This document shows, in pieces, positions 27,106-35,307 of a DNA stretch of 64,000 nucleotides. A program made the position numbers and the translations under genes. Position 1 is the first letter of the stretch. Each line of letters begins with the position of its first letter. The stretch is taken from assembly GCF_003008615.1 (NCBI RefSeq), contig NZ_CP027657.1:4216001-4280000 (forward strand), written 5' to 3'. The notes under the pieces were generated by a model. The model made no database searches. It was not told the origin of the DNA and saw only the letters and a program-made list of their open reading frames with translations. The DNA is from Pseudomonas mendocina. Lineage in GTDB: Bacteria > Pseudomonadota > Gammaproteobacteria > Pseudomonadales > Pseudomonadaceae.

Positions 27106-27559
27106 ATGAATGAGTCCTTCGTGTCCGACCTCGCACTCGGAGTTTTGACTAAACGAGTGGTTGACCAAGCGACGCAAAGTTGGAGCGCAGCAGAGGTGTC
27201 TGACGCGTTCGCCACCGACTTGGTACTCTGCGAATTGATTCAGGTTGCCCAGCACACTAATCTCCTGAAAAATCGCCAATTGGTCATACGGGCAATGGGC
27301 ATTTCAGCGCGAACGCTGCAGCGATGGCTCAGGGTGCCGCCTGCAAGCCTCACACCCGAAAACGGCATCCATTTGCTCCGATTGCTCGCCGTACTCGCAC
27401 GCGGAGCCCATGTTTGGTTCGGGGATCAAAGCAGAGCGATGGCTTAGCAAATCAAAACTGGGGCTGGAGCAGCGGATCCCACAGGATCTACTCAAAGCCC
27501 CCTCTGACTATGAGGTATTGGCCTCATTCCTCGTGAGTACGGTGTGTATCACTGACTAA
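27106..27559 (+). pseudogene. Frameshifted MbcA/ParS/Xre-type antitoxin
   Basis: The ORF from 27106 encodes 113 residues ending at 27447, with a Xre-like helix-turn-helix MGISARTLQRWL and the following LTPENGIHLLRLLAVLARG. Switching frame around 27424-27430 continues it as KAERWLSKSKLGLEQR then IPQDLLKAPSDYEVLASFL up to a stop at 27557-27559, which is the toxin-binding C-terminal pattern (xxWLxxPNxxLGxxxPxDLL) of ParS/MbcA antitoxins. One extra base, or two missing, restores the full 150-residue protein. No RES-domain toxin gene follows; the next gene is on the other strand and overlaps the last four bases. Read as a broken orphan antitoxin. Confidence 0.7.
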
Positions 27560-28479
27560 TTGCTGAGGCTACTCTTGAGCTTGGATCCGTCCTGGATAGC
27601 AGATCGGACTATCTTTAGTGCTTCCTTCTTGTTCGCGTAGACAGTGTCCGAGTAGATCTCCCGCCTTGTCGCGTCCATGATGATCAGCCGGCAGTCTTCC
27701 AGCGGATCATCGTCGGGAATCAGGGCCTGCAGCGAAGGCAATGAGCTTGAACCTAGCACCGCTACAAAATGCTCATCCACAAGGCGCTTTGTGAGCTCAT
27801 AACCCATGAAGTAGCCCAAGCGATAGGTCAAATCGCTTTTTGTGGAGTGAAGTTCGTCGTACACGACAACGAAGACCATGGCATCCCTGGCCGCGGCTTC
27901 CGAAAGTGCGGTTTCCAATGACGAGTGGGGCTCACGGAGAAAGAAGCGATCCTTGATGGCACTTGCTGTGGCCGGTGCCTCGGCGTATTGAGAGGCAAGT
28001 ACCCAGCGTTGGAATGACACTGGCATATACCTGGCAGCGAGCGCACGCCCCTTTGGCGAGTCGAGCAGCTTGGCTTCGATTAATTCGTTGTCGAATACCA
28101 GAAGACCGTATTCGGGGGGTAAGGCTTTTAGGTGTGTCGCGAGGGTACTGCTGGCCAAGGTCGAGTAAAAGGCGATGAAGCCATTGCAGCGATGAGTCCC
28201 CAGTCGATCGCGTAGATTGATGTCTTCATTGTGACCGACAGATTCGCCCGATCCCGCTTTGTGTTTGCAGCTGACGAGCCAACGGTACTCGGACTGCCCT
28301 CCTGGACCAAATCTGATTTCACTCACGATAAGATCCCGCCCCGCGTCCTGTCCTCGATCAGGGCCTACGACAACGGAAAAGCCTTCCGCTTCCAGAAAAT
28401 CACGTGCGAACAGCTCAAACTGATCACGCTCCGTGCCTTTGTGAGCCGGAGCGATTTCCTTGAAATTCAGAGCTGGCAT
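27556..28479 (-). CDS. Restriction-endonuclease-like (Mrr-type PD-(D/E)XK) protein
   Basis: A 307-residue protein. Its N-terminal 110 residues fit the Mrr/PD-(D/E)XK nuclease fold: a helix FELFARDFLEAEGF with Glu22, then GRDLIV with Asp49 and WLVSCKHK with Lys72, followed by SVGHNEDINLRDRL. The (D/E/Q) before the lysine is Ser here, which may lower or alter activity. Residues 150-307 are a separate alpha/beta domain I do not recognise. The start at 28479 has AGGA five bases upstream; 28533 and 28494 lack one. It lies 76 bp after a zinc-hook ATPase gene on the same strand, and I read the two as one defence-type operon. Confidence 0.7.
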   Translation of the reverse strand: MPALNFKEIAPAHKGTERDQFELFARDFLEAEGFSVVVGPDRGQDAGRDLIVSEIRFGPGGQSEYRWLVSCKHKAGSGESVGHNEDINLRDRLGTHRCNGFIAFYSTLASSTLATHLKALPPEYGLLVFDNELIEAKLLDSPKGRALAARYMPVSFQRWVLASQYAEAPATASAIKDRFFLREPHSSLETALSEAAARDAMVFVVVYDELHSTKSDLTYRLGYFMGYELTKRLVDEHFVAVLGSSSLPSLQALIPDDDPLEDCRLIIMDATRREIYSDTVYANKKEALKIVRSAIQDGSKLKSSLSN

Positions 28480-28555
28480 GGCATTCCTATCCATTGACTC
28501 GAAGGAGATTAAAGGCTTCGCCTTATAAGTCATTTGACCACTGAGGCGACCACGC

Positions 28556-31129
28556 CTAAGCCGCTTCAGCGCGTCGCTTGGTCAAACCGTCACGCCAGGC
28601 CTTGAGTGCTTCCAAGTCCTGACGCAGCTCTGGCTCATGCGGAATAAATACGGGTATTTCACTAGATTGACTGTGCTCGTAGCAGCTGTATTTGGTCATC
28701 AACGTATCAATCAGTTTGCAGTCCTGTGGCTCGATGCCCTGAATAGCATGCAGTCGGTTATCGGTGGTAATGCTACGCCGATGCCGGAGCACGACCTTGT
28801 TAAGCAAATCCTCTTCAACTGACCGCTCAATCAACTTGCGAAACTCACTGCAAATTCCTTGGGCGAGCATCCGGTAGGCCGCAGCACCACCCGTCTCACC
28901 CGCCTTGCGCGCGGCATCCAGCTTGGTGATCAAAAGGTTGTTGGCCTTTTTTGTATTGGCGTTCCAAACGTCCTGGTCTGCCGGGTGGCCAGCAACACCA
29001 GCGTAGGCTTCGATACACATAGGTTGATAGTGATCTGCTTTCCACTTATCGCCTTGTTTTCGGGCCAAGTCTTCCAGAATTCCGTAAAGGGACAATCGGT
29101 GAGTGAGCACAATCACCTGCCTGGTTTTGGCAAGCTCAACGAGGCGGCATGCCACAAACCATTCAAAATCATGGTCGAGGGAGGAGATAGGATCATCAAA
29201 TAGGAAAGGGGCCGCGCCCGGCTTATCACAGACATCGGCCAGAAATGCCGCAAGGGAAATGATGCGACGCTCTCCGTCACTCAAGACACTGTCGGGCATG
29301 GCACGACCGTTTTGAGCACCTTTGAGCTTGAGCTGATGCAGTACCTTGGCGTTGCGAGTTCTGGTCTTGACCAGTTCAACTTGTATGCGGGTTGCTCCGA
29401 GTGCCAGGAGCTCCCGATTGAATCGTTCAACGTACGCCTCGGTGACGACAGCTTGGGTCACCTCTGCTGATTTCATCGATATCGTTCGGGTGCCTGCCAA
29501 CCCTTTCCAGGACTCATAGTCTTTCACCTGGCGCAGTCGATCGACCTCAACACGAATAGCCGCAGCTTGCTCTGTAATCCACTTCTTGGCTTCCAGCGCT
29601 AGCTTTTGATTGGTCGCCTGCGCTCTATCAAACCCCAGAGCATCCTGATCGTACTGAGCTGCGGTCGCTTCCAGTTCATCTCGATAACCCGTCAACTTAA
29701 TGATGGCTTCATCGACTGCGTGAACTGGGGTTGCAAGCTGCTCGACTTCATGAGCAATCAGAGCGTTTTTTGCTGAAAGCGCTTGCTGCCAGAAGCCATT
29801 GAGGTAATTCCACCAAGCCTCATCTGTCACGCCGGCAGCCTGGCACTGGGTCTGTATATCTTGTTCAGCTGTGATGCCTGGCAGCTGATCAAGGCCCGCT
29901 TTGTACTTTGCTTCAGCGGTCTTCGCATCTGATTCAAGCTTGCTATGCACGAATGATTCAAAGTCCTTCAACCGCTGCTGCGCATCTTCAGAAAGTTCTT
30001 GGTGACATAGCACGCACCGTGCATCCGCAGTCGCCGGAAAGGCAGTTTCCGGATATGGCGTTGCGGAATAGAGCCTGGCAGCCTCCCACATCGCACGCCA
30101 TGTGGCGGTGCCCACCCCTTCAAGCACGGCTGACTTTACCTTGGCGCCCTCGACAGCAATTTGTCGTTTGGACACCGCATCCTGTCTGAGGAGGCGCAGT
30201 GCCTGAATGTTATCGACTCCAAAAGCAGTAGACGCTTGCTGGAGTGCACTGATGATTTTTTGGAGCTCGACCTTAGTGCGTCGTTTCTGTTGTGCCAACG
30301 CGGAGGGATCTTCGGTCTTGAGGCGCTCCACTAGCTCTACAAGCCTAAGCTCATCTTCAGCGGCCCAATGCAAGGCCGTTTCAAGTTCAGCCACGGACAA
30401 TTTGCCGAGCTCGCTGTACAGCTTTTGGGAGGGGGTTGTACCGTAAATCGGTGGGAGCACGGGTAATACGCTGACCAGTTTGTCTTGCTCGGACTCCAGA
30501 GTCTGCCGAACCATTTCGACTGCGGAAGCAAGCTTCTCAAAGAGACTAAGGACGGGAGGGATATAGGTCGCAGCGCTTTCAGCTGTCAGATAATGACTGG
30601 CCTCGTCACTGTCGAAGATGTCGATGCCTCGCAGTGTGTCGACGGCGTCGCCTCCTACGCTCCACTCATGCAAGCTCTCTACGCCGTTGAGCTGAGAGGT
30701 GATATGGCATTTGCTGTGCGCCGGAGCCGCCTTGAACACGTTGGTTTTTAGGTCAACGGCCCTTGGCTTGCCCGAGACCTTTTTGAGAATGCGGGTATAG
30801 CTGGATTTACCTGATCCGTTGTGGCCGTAGATCACGGTGAGGTTCGCGCTGCCAAACTCAAGTGGAGCACGGGGCTCCAGGTTCTCGATCCCGACAACCT
30901 CGGCGATTCGAACCAACCGCAGCTCATCTCCTACCTTTGGATTGTTGGTCAATTCCACGAAGCCGCGGTGCTTGGTAGGCTTTTGGCCTGCTGGAGTCTT
31001 GAGGATGGCCACCAGGGCAGCAATATCCGCCGGACTCAGCTCTCCATTTTTCAGAAGTCTGTCAGCGGCCTCTTGTAGCCAATCATTTTGCTTGAGCAGC
31101 CATGTACGAATCTCTGCCTGAACGTCCAC
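28556..31129 (-). CDS. RloC/PrrC-like AAA (ABC-type) ATPase with zinc hook
   Basis: An 857-residue ABC/SMC-type ATPase. Walker A GHNGSGKSS is at 102-110, signature LSDGERR at 616-622, Walker B FLFDDP at 642-647 and the switch histidine LTHR at 675-678. Between the halves runs a long coiled coil interrupted by CVLC at 372-375, a zinc-hook like those of Rad50 and RloC. The C-terminal 150 residues hold Arg764-x3-Glu768 and a distant His819, reminiscent of the Arg-Glu-His set of PrrC/RloC tRNA anticodon nucleases, but this is weak. The GTG at 31129 is chosen since GGGAGG stands seven bases upstream. The likely role is phage defence; the neighbouring nuclease may be its effector. Confidence 0.75.
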   Translation of the reverse strand: MDVQAEIRTWLLKQNDWLQEAADRLLKNGELSPADIAALVAILKTPAGQKPTKHRGFVELTNNPKVGDELRLVRIAEVVGIENLEPRAPLEFGSANLTVIYGHNGSGKSSYTRILKKVSGKPRAVDLKTNVFKAAPAHSKCHITSQLNGVESLHEWSVGGDAVDTLRGIDIFDSDEASHYLTAESAATYIPPVLSLFEKLASAVEMVRQTLESEQDKLVSVLPVLPPIYGTTPSQKLYSELGKLSVAELETALHWAAEDELRLVELVERLKTEDPSALAQQKRRTKVELQKIISALQQASTAFGVDNIQALRLLRQDAVSKRQIAVEGAKVKSAVLEGVGTATWRAMWEAARLYSATPYPETAFPATADARCVLCHQELSEDAQQRLKDFESFVHSKLESDAKTAEAKYKAGLDQLPGITAEQDIQTQCQAAGVTDEAWWNYLNGFWQQALSAKNALIAHEVEQLATPVHAVDEAIIKLTGYRDELEATAAQYDQDALGFDRAQATNQKLALEAKKWITEQAAAIRVEVDRLRQVKDYESWKGLAGTRTISMKSAEVTQAVVTEAYVERFNRELLALGATRIQVELVKTRTRNAKVLHQLKLKGAQNGRAMPDSVLSDGERRIISLAAFLADVCDKPGAAPFLFDDPISSLDHDFEWFVACRLVELAKTRQVIVLTHRLSLYGILEDLARKQGDKWKADHYQPMCIEAYAGVAGHPADQDVWNANTKKANNLLITKLDAARKAGETGGAAAYRMLAQGICSEFRKLIERSVEEDLLNKVVLRHRRSITTDNRLHAIQGIEPQDCKLIDTLMTKYSCYEHSQSSEIPVFIPHEPELRQDLEALKAWRDGLTKRRAEAA

Positions 31130-31352
31130 TGTATTACCTCCCTGATGGTAGACCATGTCAAAAAGCTATCAGAGCCAACGAGGCGGAGCTAGGTCATTTA
31201 CAGATGTAGAGTGAATCGGCCATAGATTCGTAGACTCCTTCAAGCAGCTGTTTCTGGCTAGGAACGACCACTTTTGGCCGAAAGCGGCCCGATCATTGAG
31301 GCCGGACCGCTAGAGCTCGCCCGTGAAGTAGGTCCCAGATTCAAGGCCACCC

Positions 31353-32159
31353 CTAGGTTATTCGTGCGCAAATCCTGGGAGCTGCGGCATATAGGCAAGA
31401 GTAATGAGAGAGCTCCTCCATACGCTCGATGCGCGTATTGCCAGGGATGCGCCCGGCGAGATGCTCCGACATGCCGAAAGGCGACCAGTTATCCTCTGTG
31501 CCATGCCATAGGCAGACATTTGCTTCGCTGGTGAGGACGCTGGCTGACCAAGGCTGGAGATACTGCTGAATATCCCGCGTGTAGCCGGAAGAGCCTTGTG
31601 CAAAACATTGCTGCAATACCCGGCAGATAAGCGCTTTGAACTCAGGTGATTTCGCCAGCTTCCGATCCTGCCCCTGGGCGCTGGCGAACAGCATGCGAAA
31701 CAGCATCTGCGGTGCGCGTTTTGCCAACAGTGCCTGCCACTTCACCAGCCACTGGAACAAACCTGGGTTGCGCTTGGCCATCGAGAACACGGCTTTGCCG
31801 GCCATTTCATCCAGAAAGTCCCCTCCGTCGATCGGAGCAACTGCGGAAACCAGATGCAGGCTGCGCACTTGGTTCTGCATAAGCGCACTGACCTCCAGCG
31901 CTACATGAGTGCCGAGGGAAAAACCGATAACGTCGATGGGAGCACCATGCACCGTCTCGTTGATCGATTGCGCAATATGAAGGAAGTAGTCACCGCCGGT
32001 GATGGAAGGGGCGATGGCGAAGCGGTCGAAACAGAGAATGCGCAGGCTATGCGCTTGGGCGGGTGCGTCGAATACGAAACTCTCATATGGCGAGCCCGGC
32101 ACCCCGTGGAAGTAAACGACCGGTTTGCCTGCGGGGTTTCCGTACTCGGTGAATTCCAT
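31353..32159 (-). CDS. Alpha/beta hydrolase
   Basis: A 268-residue alpha/beta-hydrolase fold protein. VVYFHGVPGSPYE near the start is the oxyanion-hole segment, GFSLG near residue 99 the nucleophile elbow, WHGTEDNWSP near 218 carries the acidic residue, and the histidine is in LSHYSCLY near the end. No signal peptide. Substrate unknown. It lies in the accessory stretch, separated by 223 bp from the ATPase gene start and by 140 bp from the phosphatase gene. The stretch between it and the ATPase gene shows nothing clear. Confidence 0.75.
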   Translation of the reverse strand: MEFTEYGNPAGKPVVYFHGVPGSPYESFVFDAPAQAHSLRILCFDRFAIAPSITGGDYFLHIAQSINETVHGAPIDVIGFSLGTHVALEVSALMQNQVRSLHLVSAVAPIDGGDFLDEMAGKAVFSMAKRNPGLFQWLVKWQALLAKRAPQMLFRMLFASAQGQDRKLAKSPEFKALICRVLQQCFAQGSSGYTRDIQQYLQPWSASVLTSEANVCLWHGTEDNWSPFGMSEHLAGRIPGNTRIERMEELSHYSCLYAAAPRICARIT

Positions 32160-32299
32160 CTCTGATTCCGCGTAGCTTGATGTCTCGGTCTTTTATCACC
32201 GCCACGATGAATGTGCGCTAGGACGAACTGCCGCATTTGCGGTTGCAGAAAAGGTAGTTTGGATTACCGCAATGCTGATGTGCAGATGAGGCGATTGCT

Positions 32300-32632
32300 T
32301 CAATCCTGCTCGGCCAAGTATGCAGTCACCATATCGTCGAGCATCTCCACCAGTTCCGGATCCATGAAACGGTAGTCATCGGGGATATCCAGAATGTGCA
32401 GCCGCTTGTGTTCGAGCAGGCGGGCGTATTCTGCACGCAGGCGATTGGCGTGCTTGTGCTCCATGACGAAGATAACGTCGGCCCAGCGGATATCCGCTGG
32501 GCCGACGGGTTTGCGGGCGTTCGGGCTGGTGCCGGCCGAGCGCGCTTCGAAGCCCGGCCGACGGCGCCAGACCGCTTCTGCCGTGGGGCTACGCCATTGA
32601 TTGCGACTGCAGATGAAAAGAAGTTTGGTCAC
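32300..32632 (-). CDS. Low-molecular-weight protein tyrosine phosphatase-like protein
   Basis: A 110-residue protein. LLFICSRNQWRSPTAE fits the CX5R phosphatase loop (C-S-R-N-Q-W-R), and WADVIFVME with IPDDYRFMDPEL gives the downstream Asp-Asp/DPY-like loop. It is shorter than classic 150-residue enzymes, as in the family found in Pseudomonas next to a small gene. The GTG start overlaps the stop of the 64-residue gene (GTGA), so translation is coupled. Its substrate is unknown. Confidence 0.75.
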   Translation of the reverse strand: MTKLLFICSRNQWRSPTAEAVWRRRPGFEARSAGTSPNARKPVGPADIRWADVIFVMEHKHANRLRAEYARLLEHKRLHILDIPDDYRFMDPELVEMLDDMVTAYLAEQD

Positions 32633-32823
32633 TCTTGATCCAGCAGTTGGCGGGTGGTGCGAATGGGATAGCTGATGCCGAGTTGGCGTGCCCTGAGCAA
32701 TTTTTCCGCTCGGGTGTACATCAGTTTCCAATTCTTCTCTGGTCGCTGGTACGGCAAGCGCAGCAGCGTTTGAGGTGCATCTTTGTGGGCCTGTGAACGT
32801 CTCCAGGCGCGGGTTCTTTCCAT
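32629..32823 (-). CDS. Small basic protein coupled to the phosphatase
   Basis: A 64-residue basic protein rich in Arg, Gln and Leu, no known family. GAGGA seven bases before the ATG and a GTGA overlap with the phosphatase gene support it as a real gene. A regulatory or partner role for the phosphatase is possible but not shown. Confidence 0.5.
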   Translation of the reverse strand: MERTRAWRRSQAHKDAPQTLLRLPYQRPEKNWKLMYTRAEKLLRARQLGISYPIRTTRQLLDQE

Positions 32824-32933
32824 GATGGTGTCCTCGTGAATACCGGGTTCAGCAGCCGCGGTAGTACGAGTCCGGTATAGAGTAGTTGCGAATCAATACC
32901 CTGAAAAGCTATTTTCAGTCGCTCTAGCAAAGG

Positions 32934-33023
32934 TGGGAGTCCAGGCATTTTGTGGTCTATGGATGGTTTTCTTTCGCTCTGTTCAGCGGTGAAGACGCTG
33001 TCCCGCTTTCGCGGGAATGACGA
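32934..33023. repeat. Diverged copy of an intergenic inverted-repeat element
   Basis: GGGAGTCCAGG at 32935-32945 and TCCCGCTTTCGCGGGAATGAC at 33001-33021 match the two ends of the element at 57350-57416; the right part is itself a perfect TCCCGC-TTTC-GCGGGA palindrome. Confidence 0.5.
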
Positions 33024-33376
33024 CTGTTTCAGACCTTCCCTCAAGGGTAATCGCGGCGGCTTGTACGAACGAGATGACTCCTAAGGGTGGTCAGTGGAAC
33101 TGTGTCACATTCATGGTAGCCGTTGCTTTCTGCTCGAATCAGGCTGCTATGATTCTTTCGCGGTATGTGCTCCATAAAGGGAATTAGTGTGTCGCTTCGG
33201 GAGTGAAGCTATTGTTCATGCCATACCGCCTATCGCTGTTAAATATCAATACATCGATATTGGTAGGCATGCTCTTGCCGGCAGCTTTTCTTATGCCCTT
33301 GTGCGGCAGCGTTTGGCTTGCTTCTCCCGACTCACATCACTGATGCATACACTACTTGGAAGGCAAGAGTCATCAT
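33024..33376. other. Non-coding stretch before the RHS locus
   Basis: A 353-bp stretch with falling GC content. The open frame 33187-33447 does not look like a protein. The promoter of the RHS locus probably lies here, but I see no clear -35/-10 pair. Confidence 0.4.
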
Positions 33377-33529
33377 ATGGACAGGATAGGCTTCGAAAAA
33401 CTGTATTTGCAAGCGTACTTCATAGGTCTGAAAACCTCCCTGAATAGTCAGGAGATCAGTCAGGTTCTATGCCTGAAAAATTTGCGAATGCGCAGGGAAT
33501 TGAAAGAATTGATAGCAGGGAGAAAGTGA
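33377..33529 (+). CDS. Possible 50-residue small protein ahead of the RHS genes
   Basis: An ATG at 33377 opens a 51-codon frame ending three bases before the first RHS gene. The product is amphipathic and basic (LNSQEISQVLCLKNLRMRRE in its second half) with good helical pattern. It would be translationally linked to the RHS prefix gene, whose ribosome site AGGGAG lies inside it. Family unknown; could be a leader peptide or chance ORF. Confidence 0.35.
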   Translation: MDRIGFEKLYLQAYFIGLKTSLNSQEISQVLCLKNLRMRRELKELIAGRK

Positions 33530-33532
33530 AGA

Positions 33533-35089
33533 ATGAGGCGGATTTTTTTCAGCAGCGTATTGCTCGTGGTGTCTTCTTTTAGTGGTGCGGCGGAGTTTCG
33601 TTGGCAATACATGCTGGGTGGGCGTATAGGGAATTTTACCAGTCCTTACTATGCATGTGCCGCAGCTGTTGCATCTACTTGGTTTAATGGTAAGAAAGAA
33701 CTTGTTGATGTGGTTTTTACCAGTCCATCCAAGACCACAGCGCACTGTTATGTCCGGCTAAGCCAGTGCAGTGGAACTCAATGTGGAGAATGGTATACGC
33801 CAGAGCCTCCTAACTCGATTGATGGACACCGGGTTAACGCTCTACGAGATGGAGAGGCTTGCTTTCCTGGGCGTACTCTGGATGCTGATCTGGGTATATG
33901 CGTAGATCTTGGCGCTGGCTTACAAGCCGGCGGTGGAGACGCCTCTTGTAAGGTGAGTAATACCGGGCCAGGTGTGTATGCTGGTAATCCTATAAATTTC
34001 TCTGCTGCAAACAAATATGAAAAAATTACTCCATACCGGGCTTCCGTAGGGCGCCTTGAATTTTCCTTGCATTATAATAGTGCGAAGTTGGCTTGGTCTA
34101 ATAGCTACTCTGATCATTTGACGGAGTTTCAAGCGAGGACTTATGTGACCTTGTCGGATGGTAGGATAATCGCGTTTACGGGCACGAGCGGTCGGATGGT
34201 TGCAAAAGAGACTGCTGATATTCTGCAAAAAAATACAGGCGAGTGGGTGCTATACCGCGAAACAGGTGAGAGGCTCTACTTTGATGCCTACGGGCAACTC
34301 AAAAAGGCCGCTTGGCCAGATGATGAATTGGTAATTACAAAAACCAATTATCCTCTGACGACTACTGTGACCTCTCGTCATGGCGAGTCCATTAGTTTCG
34401 TCAGAGGAGGGAATGGGAATCTTCTGAGTGTCAATAGTCCGCAAGGAATCATAACGTTCGAGTATTACACGGATAAAATAACCAAAATAAACCGAAATAT
34501 CGGTGGTGTGCTGTCAACCCAGCTTCTGCATTACGAGCATACACACAAGGGATTGCTGACAGGGATAACGGATGAGCGCGGTATCCGTTACGTGACGTGG
34601 GGGTATGACGAGCAGCGGAGGCCTATTCTCAGTGATAGTTCTTTAGAAGGGGGCGCTACGCATATCCAGTACTCGGAAGATGGGAGTGTCACCGTCACCA
34701 ATCCCTTGGGAAAAAAGACTACTTACACCTTTTTGACTGTAGCTAGTGCCGGTGGATGGATTGATGTAGGTGTCAAGCGAGTTACATCAATCCTAGGTGA
34801 ACCATCACCAAATTGTGCAAGTAGCAATTCAAACTTCACTTATGACACTCGCGGTTTGCTCAAGACCAAGATCGACAACAAGGGTAATCGAACCACTTAC
34901 GATTACAACACCCGTGGTCTTGAGATATCCCGCACTGAGGCCAGTGGTACACCCCAGGCGCGTACTGTTACCACCGCATGGCACCCTGAGTTGTTCTTGC
35001 CGGTGACGATCACGGAGCCTGATCGCATTACCCAATACACCTATGACAACCAGGGGCGGCAGACCAGTCAGTCTGTCACTTCGCGCTGA
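33533..35089 (+). CDS. Exported RHS prefix protein, copy 1
   Basis: A 518-residue protein. Signal peptide at about 1-20; a cysteine-bearing exported domain at about 21-130; then SGNPINFS-like entry into a DUF6531/RHS-type region and YD repeats (TYDTRGLLKT, TYDYNTRGLE, QYTYDNQGRQT). It ends where RHS proteins normally continue into the long YD-repeat shell. It has no core domain and no toxin. A paralogue follows at 35308, and the last 100 residues of the two are nearly identical. Codon use is AT-richer than the surroundings, a sign of transfer. A separate N-terminal module of a split RHS particle is my reading; a relic is the alternative. Confidence 0.75.
   Translation: MRRIFFSSVLLVVSSFSGAAEFRWQYMLGGRIGNFTSPYYACAAAVASTWFNGKKELVDVVFTSPSKTTAHCYVRLSQCSGTQCGEWYTPEPPNSIDGHRVNALRDGEACFPGRTLDADLGICVDLGAGLQAGGGDASCKVSNTGPGVYAGNPINFSAANKYEKITPYRASVGRLEFSLHYNSAKLAWSNSYSDHLTEFQARTYVTLSDGRIIAFTGTSGRMVAKETADILQKNTGEWVLYRETGERLYFDAYGQLKKAAWPDDELVITKTNYPLTTTVTSRHGESISFVRGGNGNLLSVNSPQGIITFEYYTDKITKINRNIGGVLSTQLLHYEHTHKGLLTGITDERGIRYVTWGYDEQRRPILSDSSLEGGATHIQYSEDGSVTVTNPLGKKTTYTFLTVASAGGWIDVGVKRVTSILGEPSPNCASSNSNFTYDTRGLLKTKIDNKGNRTTYDYNTRGLEISRTEASGTPQARTVTTAWHPELFLPVTITEPDRITQYTYDNQGRQTSQSVTSR
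34952..35048 (+). repeat. 97-bp direct repeat, copy 1
   Basis: Identical over 97 bases to 36788-36884; lies in the 3' part of the first RHS prefix gene. Flanking bases are also similar. Confidence 0.95.
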
Positions 35090-35307
35090 CGTGGCATGTA
35101 TTTGTTTGGAAAACCATTTGATTAAGAATGTAGTGCGGTTTTATCGTGGCTAATTATTTTAAAATAAATTTGTACTTTTTTGAGGGTGTTCTGTGTGATG
35201 ACTTGTAAGTGTATAGAGTGCCTTAGTTTTTAGCGTTGTGCTCGGGTTAATATTAAATTCTTTTGGGTTTTTAATGTCATTTGGCAAGGCTTGGTTGGGG
35301 GAGGGGT

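Noticed and set aside
26000-33100. Accessory island as an integrated prophage or ICE
   Set aside because: No integrase, tRNA attachment site or direct-repeat ends seen; only the gene content and small-gene leader suggest transfer.
33187-33447. 86-codon frame ahead of the RHS locus
   Set aside because: No ribosome site, no family pattern, and it overlaps the better 50-residue frame.
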